Part shown: positions 11,563-22,827 of the stretch, piece by piece
Position numbering within the stretch: position 1 is the first letter of the stretch
Layout: the number at the start of each line of letters is the position of its first letter
NCBI GenBank assembly: GCA_030268105.1
Contig: BSDZ01000086.1
Span: forward strand, 248,001 to 312,000
DNA length: 64,000 bases
Source: Volvox africanus
Taxonomy: Eukaryota; Chlorophyta; Chlorophyceae; Chlamydomonadales; Volvocaceae
Direction of reading: 5' to 3'
Position numbers and translations under genes: made by a program
The notes under the pieces: generated by a model
What the model was told of the DNA's origin: nothing
What the model saw: the letters and a program-made list of their open reading frames with translations, nothing else
The model's database searches: none

Positions 11563-12951
11563 TCATGTCAGGGGTGAAGTTACGTGCCGGTTCCCAGCTA
11601 TAGTGCTCAGACGAATACCCAGACCACTAAACCAGGTACTCATGTACGTTACGCTTACGCCTGCCCTTGCCAACACGTCGTGCACGGTAATCCAGGATAC
11701 GTTCAACAGCATACAGGGTCTGCTTACCCGATAACCAGGTAGAGGGATTAGCTTCCGTAACAGGAGGGATGCTATCGTTAGCCTCAGGCAGAGTACCCCG
11801 ATATGGATGTACGAGAGAAATGTGGGATGAATGCGTAGGTCAGATGGGAGTTGTAACTCTACAGCCACCGACCCTACCATGCGTACGACAGGATAAGACC
11901 CCACAAACCGCGGTAATAACTTGTGAGACCCATCAGCCAGGGAACGAAGGTTTTTTGTGCTCAACATAACCAGCTGGCACTTAGTGAACGTGACGTCCTT
12001 TTTGGACTTGTTATAATAGTCCATAGCCCGTTGCTGTGCAGCTTCCAGGCAAGCTTTAGCGTCAATTAGACGGGACACGAAAGACTTAGCAAACGTTTTT
12101 GCAGCTGGGACATTTACGTCCAATTCCCGCCAAACAGGCAAAGCAGGGTTAAAACCGTAATTCAGGAAAAACGGACTATTACCAACGGACCGGTTAGTAG
12201 CATTATTAATGGCAAACTCAGCAGCGGTTAGGTAGGTATCCCATGCAGTAGGGGTGCGTCCTGCAAAGTTACGGAGCATATCACCCAGGACACGGTTAAC
12301 ACGCTCTGTTTGCCCATCAGATTGGGGGTGGTAGGCGGTGGACAGGTTCACCTGCATTCCTACCAGAGTCCCCAGGGCGCCCCAAAACTTACTTGCAAAT
12401 TGAGTGCCGCGGTCAGATACCACGGACTTGGGGACCCCATGCAAACGTACCACATTGTCAAAGAATAGACGGGCCGTTTGCTCAGCTGTGCAGGATGATG
12501 TCGTGGGGGCCAGGTGGACCATCTTAGTGAAACGGTCGACCAGGACCAGCACGGCGTCGTATCCTCCCTCAGTTTTGGGCAGCGCAACAATTAAGTCCAT
12601 AGAAACGCTTTCCCACGGAGCGTCAGGAATAGGAAGAGGTTGAAGGCCCATGTGATTTACCAGACTGGGCCTTATTGCGCTGGCACAGGTCACAACATAG
12701 GACATAATTTTCGGTATCCTTAGCCATGCGGGGCCACCAGAATTGACGCCGCAAAAGCTCCAGTAACCGTGTGCAGCCAGGATGCCCAGCAAGAAGGCCG
12801 TCATGAAAACGTGAGAGAAGTTCACGACGTAATGAATCATCGTTAGGTACGACAATCTGACGGTGGGATCCTTCCGATCAGATCCATAAGCCATGCTCCT
12901 GTAACAAGTGCCCCGTGTTGTTGTGAATTGTGAACCACGGGTCGGCTGCAT
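11563..12951 (-). pseudogene. pol: integrase and chromodomain (frameshifted)
   Basis: Carries the DDE core: SMDLIVALP (first Asp), VVSDRGTQFASKFW (second Asp) and HPQSDGQTERVN (Glu), with Ty3-type spacing. The HHCC zinc finger before it lies in another frame (AGHPGCTRLLELL, FWWPRMA, CCDLCQRNK). After a further shift near 11800 the C terminus encodes a chromodomain (YAVERILDYRARR, WSGYSSEHYSWEPARNF) in which one codon before the tryptophan is TAG. The chromodomain places the element among chromoviruses and would target insertion to modified chromatin in an intact copy. Confidence 0.85.
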
Positions 12952-15043
12952 AAGCCTGTTTCAAGCGCTTGGTAAAATTGGAGGGCACGAAGTTAGGTTT
13001 TGCCTGAGACCTACTCCATGTGCTTACCGCCAGAATGGCTGCATGCGGTGAGGGGTACCTACTGAGAGCATCAGCTATGTTAAGTGAGCCGCTCAGGTAC
13101 TCCCAATCAAAGTTAAACCGTGCCAGGTATTCCATCCAGCGGGCCTGGCGTCGGTTAAGGGAGGGCACACCTTGCAGAAACGTAAGGGGTTTGTGATGAG
13201 TCTTGAGGGCAAAAGGCCGGCCCTCAAGGTAACATCGCCATTCCTTCAAGGCATGTAGGACCGCCAGAAATTCCTGTTCCTCAGTGGTATAACGGGTTTC
13301 AGCCCCCGAAAACTTCTTACTCGTGTATGCAATGGGGCGTCCCTGCTGCAACAGAACTGCCCCCGTCCCATGTATAGATGCATCAGTTATGACCTCTACA
13401 CAGAACGGCAATGAGTAGTCAGGGAAGTGCAGGATAATATCAGAGATAGCACGCTTCAAAGCATCAAAAGCTTCTTGGCATGCGGGGGTCCAGGCCTCAG
13501 GTGAAGAGAAGGCTCCCTTACGTGTGAGGTTTGATAGCGGTGCAGCAATGACTGAGTAGCGCTCTATGAACTTACGAAAATAGTTGGTCAGGCCCAAAAA
13601 CTTACGCAGTTCCTGAAGGTTGGAGGGCACTGGCCAATCCCAAACAACTGCAGTTTTCCGGGGGTCCATCCGTATGCCACCCTGAGACACTATATGCCCC
13701 AGATACTCCACCTGTGGTTGTGCCCAGTGGCACTTAGAACGCTTAGCATACAGCTGCTCACGCCGCAGAACCTCAAAGACCAGGCGGAGGTGTTGTATGT
13801 GCTCCTCACGGGTCTTTGAAAACACCAGGATATCGTCCAGATAACAGATGACGAATTCGTCGATGTATGGCCTGAAGATGCGGTCCATGACGGCTTGGAA
13901 CGTTGCAGGGGCGTTCGTCAGTCCAAAACTAAGGACGGTATATTCAAAATGGCCAAACGGCGTACAGAAAGCCGTTTTAGGGATGTCAGATTCTGCTATA
14001 CGAATCTGATTATACCCCTGCTGGAGGTCAATAGAGCTAAAATATGCAGAATCTTTTAGCTTATCCAGCAGATCATCAACACGTGGGAGGGGGTAACGGT
14101 TCTTAACCGTTGCGGCATTTAACCCCCTATAGTCAATGCACATTCTCAGAGTCCCATCCTTCTTTCCCACAAACAGAATAGGGGCGGAGTATGGGGATGT
14201 GCTTGGCCGTATCATACCTTTTTTCAGCAGCTCAGTAACCTGTCGTTTGACCTCGTCCAGCTCCAAGGGGCTTAGCCAATACATGGGGCGGGAAACGGGT
14301 ACTGCACCAGGCACCAAAGGTATGGTGTGATCCACAGGCCGCATTGGAGGCTTACCAGGGACCTCCTGGAATATATCTGCATATTCCTGTAACAGGGCCT
14401 CAAGCTCAGGGTCAGTGGCATCAGCTGGGATAGAAGTTGCATTCAGGTGCAACTTGGGCCGTACTAGTAAAGCATGGGCCCCCTTGCGAATCATGCGAAC
14501 TGCTGCTTTTCTGCCAACAACTTCAGGTTCAGTGTGCTGACAGATAGCAGTGGTTGCATAATTAAAGCAAGGCGCAGGTGTCATCTGATCTGGTGGCTGT
14601 CCGGCAGTAGTAAAGGGTACCTTGCAGACTAGATTCCCCTTGCGCAGGCGCAAAGATTTAGACTCATAGTCAAGGACAGCCCCATACTGTGCTAGCGTGG
14701 AAGAACCCAAGATATACGTGGCAGTGTCAGTTAGCTCAGGCAACACGTATGGGCGGACATTTAACCTTAAAGGACCTGCAGATAGACGAAGATTAACCTG
14801 CCCCAAGATAGCCTGCTTACCCCCATCAGCAAGGGTAACTTCTGACCAGGAGCATGGGCTAGGTTTCAGGCCAAGCTGCGTAACCACTGATGCCGAAATG
14901 AAATCATCACTGGCTCCAGAGTCGGCTAGGGCGGTGAACGTACGACCTGCCGTACTTACGGTGATCAGAGGTACGCCAGCACCTATCAGGGCAGCAGCTT
15001 TAGGCAAGCAGAGAACAGAAATACAGGGTTCAGTCTCAGGCAA
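12878..15043 (-). CDS. pol: protease, reverse transcriptase, RNase H
   Basis: Replication polyprotein of the element, 721 codons in one frame. The aspartic protease site is LADSGASDDFIS near the N terminus. Reverse transcriptase follows, with LRMCIDYRGLN, QGYNQI, a SFGLTNAPATFQ motif and the catalytic box CYLDDILVFS. RNase H begins with the DASIHGTGAVLLQQ block and includes YTTEEQEFLAVLHAL. The frame ends just before the integrase zinc finger, where a frameshift separates it from the next frame. The first AUG-type codon is shared with the end of the upstream frame. Confidence 0.95.
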   Translation of the reverse strand: MPETEPCISVLCLPKAAALIGAGVPLITVSTAGRTFTALADSGASDDFISASVVTQLGLKPSPCSWSEVTLADGGKQAILGQVNLRLSAGPLRLNVRPYVLPELTDTATYILGSSTLAQYGAVLDYESKSLRLRKGNLVCKVPFTTAGQPPDQMTPAPCFNYATTAICQHTEPEVVGRKAAVRMIRKGAHALLVRPKLHLNATSIPADATDPELEALLQEYADIFQEVPGKPPMRPVDHTIPLVPGAVPVSRPMYWLSPLELDEVKRQVTELLKKGMIRPSTSPYSAPILFVGKKDGTLRMCIDYRGLNAATVKNRYPLPRVDDLLDKLKDSAYFSSIDLQQGYNQIRIAESDIPKTAFCTPFGHFEYTVLSFGLTNAPATFQAVMDRIFRPYIDEFVICYLDDILVFSKTREEHIQHLRLVFEVLRREQLYAKRSKCHWAQPQVEYLGHIVSQGGIRMDPRKTAVVWDWPVPSNLQELRKFLGLTNYFRKFIERYSVIAAPLSNLTRKGAFSSPEAWTPACQEAFDALKRAISDIILHFPDYSLPFCVEVITDASIHGTGAVLLQQGRPIAYTSKKFSGAETRYTTEEQEFLAVLHALKEWRCYLEGRPFALKTHHKPLTFLQGVPSLNRRQARWMEYLARFNFDWEYLSGSLNIADALSRYPSPHAAILAVSTWSRSQAKPNFVPSNFTKRLKQAYAADPWFTIHNNTGHLLQEHGLWI

Positions 15044-15516
15044 GCCCTCCTAACCGGTTTAGGAGCAGCAAACCAGACGTCAACAGAGTATGGGCTTCCA
15101 GGGAGCTGAACGACCTCACCTGCCATATCAAGGCTATGGAAAAGAGCCGTCCCTGGATTAAACCTTAAGACCCGTTGCATTCCCGACAGAAAAGAAGGGT
15201 TGCGTCGGGACACATACTCAGGCAGCAAGATGCATGCTGAGGTATCAGGGTGTTGACGTTTGCATGCCCTAAAGTGAGCTAATTGCTTCTGTAGCTCGCA
15301 GAGTGAAGAGGGAGTGAACAAGATAGTATGCCCACCCAAGTTAGCGGAGGATAGGGGGCGACCTTGAGGCTCAAACAGATTACAAAAGCCATCAAAGCCG
15401 GCACGGACAGTTCGTGCATCAGAAGAAAAACGTCTCCCTATCACCTGCTCCACATGGTTTAAAACAGAGGGCAAAAGAGCCCGTACTGCACGGCACTTTG
15501 CTACCATCTGGCCCAC
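14986..15516 (-). CDS. Extra domain between gag and protease, element-encoded
   Basis: An open frame of 176 codons lies between the zinc knuckle and the protease and partly overlaps the protease frame. It encodes segments such as GFDGFCNLFEPQGRP, SACILLPEYVSRRNP and LRFNPGTALFH. A domain with this general pattern (an FD..N start, a hydrophobic HTILFTP block, SACI..P, then a GT.LF motif) recurs in green-algal gypsy elements as I remember them, and resembles an adenine-methyltransferase-like fold with a lost NPPF motif. That reading is inference. It is not a usual Ty3 protein. Confidence 0.5.
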   Translation of the reverse strand: MGQMVAKCRAVRALLPSVLNHVEQVIGRRFSSDARTVRAGFDGFCNLFEPQGRPLSSANLGGHTILFTPSSLCELQKQLAHFRACKRQHPDTSACILLPEYVSRRNPSFLSGMQRVLRFNPGTALFHSLDMAGEVVQLPGSPYSVDVWFAAPKPVRRACLRLNPVFLFSACLKLLP

Positions 15517-15589
15517 AGCAAAGACCCCGGGTGGTGATCCCTTTATACCAGCCTGGGCAAGTTCCTAGTGGTCCATACCCTTATTTTTC

Positions 15590-17246
15590 TCCGCCCCCAG
15601 CATTGGGCAGGAGTCGACCCTATGTTGGTCGGAACCGCAACGGAGGCACATCCCATGTTGTTTACGAAAATGGAACTCCCGTCTAGTACATTTGAATGTG
15701 GTTAGATACTCCGCCAGGTTCTGCTTAGGCCCCTTCTTCTGCACGTGGCCCCTTTTGGGGCCAAGTGCCTCCCCTGCTGTCCGCCGCCCCTCTTAGACTT
15801 ACCGGCGCCCTTAACCTGCCGCGGCTGATCCTCGTGCCCGGTGATGCCTGGACGAACGGATGCAGCCCGCGGTTTTTTGGTCGGGGGCGCCGGGGTCTCC
15901 TCGTCAGGGTCGTCGCAGGCCATGTCCTGTACCGACAGCATGTTCATTTTGGGACGGGCCAGTTTGTCAGATTCCCGTCGGGCCAGTAACCTAAGTTCAG
16001 CTCCCAGGGAGAACTGAACCAAGTCTGTATATGACTTAAGGTTTTACCCGACAGGTCAGTTGCACAGTCCCCACTAAGGTCGGATGAGAGGCCCTGCTGA
16101 AACCAAAACACACGCTCACTATCAGACAGGTCCGCAGTGGGCGTGACAAGAGCCTCAAAGCGGCTCTGATAGGCAGAGACAGTTACTCCAGGGCGCATGC
16201 GGTATTTGCCAGCATTTAATTTCAGGCGTGCCTCAGTGTCACGTGACTGGACCTGGGGTGCAAAACGGACAAGCAGTGCTTCTAGCAGTTCCTCAGATGT
16301 ATAGGAATCCCTTGCGTCAGTCCATTGATCGTGCCATAATCTTGCCGCGCCTTCAAAGGCAGTGGCCAAGAAAAGACAGCGCGTTGAGTCCTGTTGACCC
16401 CCACGGGCTGTGGCAAAGTAGTTCCTAACATTACGGACAAAGGCCCATGTTAGAGGCGCAGCAACTCGTCCTAAATCAGAAAGCTTAACATCCATAGGGA
16501 TATTCAGCTTAGGCACTGCGATCGCTATTTTTATCACCTCGTCCTCATGTCCAGTATGAGGAGGCCCAGGTGGCCTGGAAGAGGTGCCCGCAACAGCAGC
16601 ACAAGTTGTTGCGGCAGCAGCGGGAGCCATCCCAGGAATATCCACGGCACCAGGTGTCAAATGGTTTGACACTACAGCAGGGCCATGAACATAAAAAGGG
16701 GATGGGGCATAAATAGGTGATGTAGGTTCCTCAGGGGATGCTGTGCCGCCTTGCCTGGGAATAGGTGAAGGCTGGTTCGGAAGGTCGATACCACCTGCCA
16801 CAGCAGCATTTGGTGGCTGTGTCAACCTAGAGAGCCATTCCCACCTATTCGCTTGGCTAGCATTAGCAGCAATCCGGCCAACAAACTGAAAGGTGTTGGC
16901 AGCAAGAGCCGAGACAGCATTCGCTAAGTTCGAGGCTTGCATATTGTATGCCTGAAAACCTAACAGATCGAACTGCGAGTGACTGTTCTGGCGAAAGGCA
17001 AAGCAAAGGCAAGGACCAGGGCCTACCCAACGCTTGGATGCCTTCGATGAACTTCAAAAATTTTGAAGTCCGCGCGTGAAGTTTATTTGCGATAGATCGG
17101 AGTGACTGGGCAGAAGTGCCGCTCCGACGGGTCTGAGGTGTTGACACGGTGGTAGCCGCAGCGAAAATGGCGGCGCTCAGCTCCTCAGGCAATGTCTCCA
17201 TGTCCAGAGGGATGTCGGCAGGAGGAAGATCATGGTCGATGTCCAT
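15590..17246 (-). pseudogene. gag region with CCHC zinc knuckle (frameshifted)
   Basis: Structural protein of the retrotransposon. The start is the ATG at 17246 (MDIDHDLPPADIP). The frame changes near 17000 into a retrotransposon-gag segment (LTWAFVRNVRNYFAT, then ARLWHDQWTDA) and again near 16040. The product ends with a basic stretch and a zinc knuckle encoded about 15655-15610 (CLRCGSDQHRVDSC, spacing C-X2-C-X4-H-X4-C). This copy cannot give an intact Gag as read. Confidence 0.8.
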
Positions 17247-17377
17247 TTATAAAAGGGCAGCTTGAGTGGTTTGAGCGCGTTGCGCGGTTAGAGTGGCTTG
17301 AGCAGTTACCACAGAAAGACTTGAGAAGGGTTGAACGATTTCAGCGGAAGACTTGACGAGACGTCCCAGGGAGGAGC

Positions 17378-17391
17378 AGTCTCGATACCAA
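17378..17391 (-). promoter_or_regulatory. Primer-binding site, initiator-Met tRNA type
   Basis: Immediately inside the 5' LTR the minus strand reads TTGGTATCGAGAC. TGGTATC is the start of the usual complement of the 3' end of initiator methionine tRNA; the next bases (GAG instead of AGAG) suggest one deleted base. Confidence 0.6.
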
Positions 17392-17393
17392 CT

Positions 17394-17815
17394 TGTTGTA
17401 TATGGTACCCACGAAGGGTGGTATCAAAAGATACTGGTTGATGTGCCAGAGCCCGATTAAGTAGAGCCTCCGACTAGGTCGTACTTGAGAGACCATAAGG
17501 CCTCGAACCGGGCGTGACCTTCAGAAGTCACCACTACAACCGGAGATTCAGTGAACCAGGAACCAGATGTTCCACCATTTACCATTCAGGCGGTAAATGG
17601 CCCATTCCATACAGGTTATGGAGTAACCGACAGGTTCGGATGTTTCAGGAAATCGGTTAGTATTGGTCGTCGACAGCCGAGACCAAATCCACAAATCGAA
17701 TGCCAGATGGGAACATGAAACAGTTAATCTGATAATTAAATATATTATATCATAAAATAATAAACAGATAATTAATATACTTAATGAATTACCAAAATGC
17801 ATTAAGGATACAACA
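17394..17815 (-). repeat. 5' LTR of the gypsy element
   Basis: Right LTR, 422 bp. It is nearly identical to the left copy but carries a short extra AT segment near 17771-17780. It should contain the element's promoter. Confidence 0.95.
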
Positions 17816-18387
17816 AGCGCTCACATCATATTTAGGGTTTACTCCGCAGGGCTGGCGTTGTCCCGATCGCTGTGGAGTGTATGCATATGAAAGTTCAAGA
17901 TGGATTATAGGACGCAATCTTGGCGACGTCCTTAGTAGTCTCAGTAGTGTAAGGGAGATGAACACGTCACCATAGCCGGTGAATCCTTGCTTGGGGTCCA
18001 GCTACGCCAGGGGTAGGAATGCTGGTAATATACGAAACACATTTTGATCAAAAGCAGAGACACGATGGAAGATCTGGATCGGGAAACAACGTCGTGCGGT
18101 CCTTCATGTTGTCATTCAATCCATGAGTAGTATTTGTGAATGCGTGTGCTTGGATATTTATGTGTGTGTGTTTGTGTGTTTGTGTGTTTGTGTACCCCTG
18201 CCCTTCTATGGCAAAGTAGAGGATTTCTCTGGAAAGCATTGATGTCGGAAACGAAACTGAGCACGGGAAAGACGGACATGCGATACGGGGTTGAGGACAT
18301 TGCCGTGTCTCACGATATACTTAATTTAATCAATGCACGCATGACCACAATGTTACACAAATGGTGTTTCAGAAAGGTTTGTCACAG

Positions 18388-18600
18388 GTCTGTGGACTGG
18401 TCGGTGCTGGTAGTGGGTTCGCTGTCCGATGCTGGTGGCGCAAGTGCTGCAGTGCGGAGGAGGCGGGGGAAGAACGGGGCATTTCCGAGAGGGGGGCTGG
18501 TCAGGATGACGATGCCCCTACGCCAGGGAGGGCAGTGCCGCATGTGCTAAGTCCCCCATTCGATAGGAATGTGCCATGGCATATGTGTATATCGACTTAG
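18388..18600 (+). CDS. Possible terminal exon, unknown
   Basis: After a TTGTCACAG acceptor a 71-codon frame runs to TAG at 18600. It begins hydrophobic (GLVGAGSGFAV), continues Cys/Trp-rich (CWWRKCCSAEEAGEE) and then acidic. GC content is higher than its flanks. There is no upstream partner exon that I can identify, so it may be a fragment. Confidence 0.25.
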   Translation, partial: VCGLVGAGSGFAVRCWWRKCCSAEEAGEERGISERGAGQDDDAPTPGRAVPHVLSPPFDRNVPWHMCIST

Positions 18601-19411
18601 GAGGTGTCCACGAGAACAACCGGCCATCCCGGGCCCAACACCAATGAAGCGGGTGGCGAGTTGTCGGATCAGGCCTTTTGGCCCCAAAATTGGGGCAGAG
18701 TATCTTGCTCGTATCTTCCCAAGGTACTGTCACATTCTGTCCGTCACACTCCGTCCGTATCCATGCCGACATAAAGCATAGCAGGGTTTCTTAGTGCAGG
18801 ACGTCAACCGCAAAAAGCATGTCATTTTGCACAAAGCAAATACCTAAAAACAAAATAAAAACAAAATAAAATATGAATACAAGCAATATATAAAAAGCTT
18901 TGGCAAATTGAAAGGCTATCCAAAGCGGCGGTATTGCCAACTTGGCATTCCGCACCATGGTGCTTTCATATCAAGTCACCTGGGCAGCCTAGGCGCTTTC
19001 ATATAGCCATGTGGCAGCAAGCTTTCTCATTTTGCGGTGCTGGCATGTTTAATCTATTAAAAGCATATTAATTTGGATTGTCCTTCGCAATTACTAACTT
19101 GGATTAACCAAAACAGGCGGGGTCATCGCGTATCGCACCGTAACCTGATGATTACAAGTGCGAACAATCGTATCCTCTCGATATCCTGAACCCATAGGTA
19201 CGCGATCTGGATTCAGTATAATCCAAGGTGCTGCGCCCATGTACTCCATCAAACGATGTACGTTATTTCCACTTCCGCACGTTTAGAATACCGTTTAGAC
19301 TTTGTCACCAAATTTGACTGGCTGGCAAGCCAGCCACGTTCGTGCTTTATGCCGGCTTATGAACGTATGTGCGAATGAATGATCGTGATAAATAATGAGG
19401 GCGTGGGGACG

Positions 19412-19614
<203 letters not shown>

Positions 19615-20186
19615 ATAATTCCGTAAGGGTTCGTAAGGCCCAAACAAGCCAGGGGCTTCAACGCGTCTTTAAGTACTGTGAGGTTCTGTCAGGCCGAGCA
19701 TGATAAGTGCGCAAAAACAACGAGCTCAATTAAAAAGATTTCACGTTATATGACGAATAACGTACTCTTCCGCTGGGCGACGTATTTGTTCGATATCGTT
19801 ACGTTTTCCTCTTCCCTACGGTATAAAACTACTGCTACGTCTCGACTTCCTGGGTCACCATCCAATGTCCGACCGCAACTAAGAGTAAAACTATCCATTT
19901 TTTGACACGTTAGGCTGTATCAAATCCTTCGCACGGATAAATTTTCGTTGACGTTGGAACCCTAGCTGATGTCCGTAGCAAGAGCCTTTCTTGTCGCGCA
20001 CTTTCTTGGAATTGGAAACTTCATCTCACAGCTGAATTAATTTTTTTAAATAGTTAAAATCCACGCAGATATAATACCGCTATCTGCATGCAATCGATTG
20101 GGCGGGCGATTTAATGTTCGCATGGCCTTTGCATGGTATGGCTCAAAACAGCGTCACATCCGGATAATAATTTTTTTCATGCCAAG

Positions 20187-20277
20187 TGTCGAGAGTGAGC
20201 AACACTCATGTACGAAAGAAAGGCAGATCGGTCCATACGGCCCATGGAGGTGCCGGGCGCTTTGCTCACTTTGAACA
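20187..20277 (+). mobile_element. Solo mini-LTR (TRIM family)
   Basis: A 91-bp unit, TGTCGAGAGTGAGCAACAC at the left and GAACA at the right, is flanked by the 5-bp direct repeat CCAAG (20182-20186 and 20278-20282). It shares GTGAGCAACACTCAT, TACGGCCCA and GCGCTTTGCT with the 90-bp LTRs of the element at 36932-37255. This fits LTR-LTR recombination. Confidence 0.75.
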
Positions 20278-20562
20278 CCAAGGCGTCATATCCCTCCACG
20301 TGTTCGCGCGCCGACCCCTAGCTCGCTGTTTCAGTCTAGCTATCCCCAGTCGCAATGTTTACCAAGAAGGGAATGTTTTAAATCGCTCTGCATTCCTTCG
20401 ACTTTTCCATGTTGTGGTTTAACATACAACAGGCTTGTGTCCACAGTGCCATTTCCCTGCCTATCCGCGAGGGGAGAATCTGTGGAATCCGACTGAATAG
20501 CGCTTTATTTATACGGTCGCACATAGGGATCACACATGACTTTAATCTAAGGATATGGAAGC

Positions 20563-20659
20563 TGTTGTGAGTGATCAACACTCACTTACCGCTGCGAAGG
20601 GAAAGCATCAATACGGCCCCATGGGAGCCGGGCTCTTTATTCGCCTGCCTCTCTCAACA
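20563..20659 (+). mobile_element. Second solo mini-LTR, more diverged
   Basis: A 97-bp unit with TGTTG...CAACA ends, sharing CAACACTCA, AATACGGCCC and GCCGGGC with the other copies. Flanks are GAAGC and AAAGC, a 5-bp duplication with one change. No primer-binding site lies between this and the copy at 20187, so they are two separate insertions rather than one element. Confidence 0.65.
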
Positions 20660-22827
20660 AAAGCCCTTAGAAGCAAGCACCCCTGCGCTGTGCGTGGGCG
20701 CAATGGCCGTTGCCATTCGAGCTGCCCACCCACAGAGTGACTTTTTATTGCCTATTTCCAAGCCATGAATTGAAGAATCAGATGCACCCATGACCTACTA
20801 ATTCCATTCCATTGCTGTCGGAAAAGTGTGTGAAACTACATGCATAGTTGGGTCGATGGCTGGATGGCCGACTTCCACGCACATACGTGTCCGAATCTGC
20901 GAACATAAGGCCCCGCGGAATAATTACAAATGCTGACGGTACACATCACAGCAGCGCAAACATCACCGAGCTTGACTGTCTGGGATGAAACAGTTTGAGA
21001 GAACATATTTTCAACTTAAAAACGCGAAAGGCCCAGCACCCTGCTGGGGTGGGGGGCCACCGTAATGTTGCGGAGGGTCGGAACTCCAGTGCTCCCCTCG
21101 TGGCTCGTGTCTTTGTCTCGTGGCCCGCCTTCGCTTGCTCTTGTGTGTGGTGTTACCTTTGCTCGTGGGGCAGGGTAGGTGGGATTGCTCCTTTTCTTTT
21201 CCTGCCCTTCCCCCATTCCATCGTTTACCTTGGGATGCTCCTGCATGCGGTGCGCCGGTGTGGCCGTGCAGACACATGCAGCCTCAGCGGTTAAAGAACG
21301 GCCTCAGTAGCATGTAAGCAACATCTAAGCTGAGCCGTAGGCACGTCCGGTAGGAAGGCATCTGTCGCGATCATGTAGACCGGGTTTGGCCCCCTTCCAG
21401 TTCGCATTCCCCAGGGGCTGGTGTACCTAGCGAGAGAAGCTAAGTTTACCTCAGCTTAGGTTTTTAGCTTTGACCGGAGGTTTTGAGGCGTAGGGATTTC
21501 CCGTGTGCCCGAGGTTTCCCTCGTTCCTTCTTCGGTTCCCGCTTTGGTCCTCCATGGTCACTACTTTTTAGGTCCTGTTTAACACTTCTTTACTATTGAA
21601 TACTGGCACTGGCAGCCAACTTACATACGTTTTAAACAACTCCTTAGCATGTGCACACGCATGCACAAATACACACGCACGTTACGAACTAATGCTGCTC
21701 CTCTTCTCTTGGCCAACGTCTCTCCAGATCTGGTCTATGCGCGTGCCGAAGTAAAATGAACACACCACAGTTTGTATGAACGCAAATTAACACGACGCAG
21801 CTTAATTCTAGTTGCAACAAGTTCTCCTCGTGTGAGTCCTTGAGTCGTCGCACGATGCAGGAAGCATCGATGCACTAGAGATTCGTGCCGGGTTGAGGCA
21901 AGACACCGCGGAAAATGGCGGGCATGACCGCAGGGCAACGGATACAGCAGGTGTGAAGCCATTTCTTACTTTGCGGAGTTGTTTGTGTGTTCCGGGCGAG
22001 TTAGGTATTGTGCTGCTTAGAGCGGTTGAGCAAATCGTGTGTAGGGTTGACAGGAAAGCACATGTGCTTGCACGTCAGCGGCCTACGCAGTAGGAACACG
22101 CGCACATCTTATACAAACCGCCCAAGGCCACGTCCATTCGAGTAGCCTGCCCTATCAGCAAACTCCCCATCCTCTGCGCAACGTTACAACCCCTCCCACA
22201 ACACGCTGCTCACTAAGCTTACATCCTTATATCTGCGCTGCGGCCCTGTATCATTATTATACTTTCAGGGCATCATCATGGTCGCCAGCAAACCGTGGCG
22301 GCCGCAGGGGCTGGAGCCAAGATGGTTAAGTCTTAGCGACACGAAATCCGGAGGGCTAGATTTCTACGTCTCAGCTATCACCCGACTTAACGCCAAACAT
22401 TACACGTGTGTCTTGCCTGCCCGACTGCGCGACACGGTCCTACATCAACCCGAACCCTCTTCCTCTGCCGCACCCGCTGTGCCGCGAAGTCCTCCAGCGC
22501 AGACAGGGCCATCGACCCAAGCTCGCTCCCACGCAAACGCCCCCATTTCCAAGTACAGCCTGCATGGACTGTCATTTAGTCCTGCCTTATCTGTAAGTGT
22601 ATGTGAAGGCGGTGCACTCATGTGGGTTTGGCGAGGGGCGTCACTCTTGCGGACCAGGAAGGAGACGGTGCCTGATGTAAGGTGCTTGTGCGCTCCGGAT
22701 GGCAGTAGAAAACAAAACAAAGCGGATTTGGATTTGGAATCGGTTCCAATACCGGCAGCTCGCATTCCAGCCCGCTTTCTCCTCCTTCCCCCAACACACA
22801 CAAAGGCAGACTGCGAATGAGGGCGCT

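Larger units (their letters stand above)
11027..17815 (-). mobile_element. Ty3/gypsy LTR retrotransposon (chromovirus type), frameshifted
   Basis: Two direct repeats, 11027-11437 and 17394-17815, start TGTTGTATATGG and end GGATACAACA. They are flanked by the 5-bp duplication AGCGC at 11022-11026 and 17816-17820. Coding is on the minus strand in the order gag, CCHC knuckle, extra domain, protease, reverse transcriptase, RNase H, integrase, chromodomain, which is the Ty3/gypsy order. The LTRs differ at roughly ten positions plus a 9-10 bp indel, so insertion was fairly recent. The reading frame nevertheless breaks several times (near 17000, 16040, 12900, 12650 and 11800) and one chromodomain codon is TAG. 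The copy is therefore non-autonomous, unless the breaks are sequencing indels. Confidence 0.95.
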
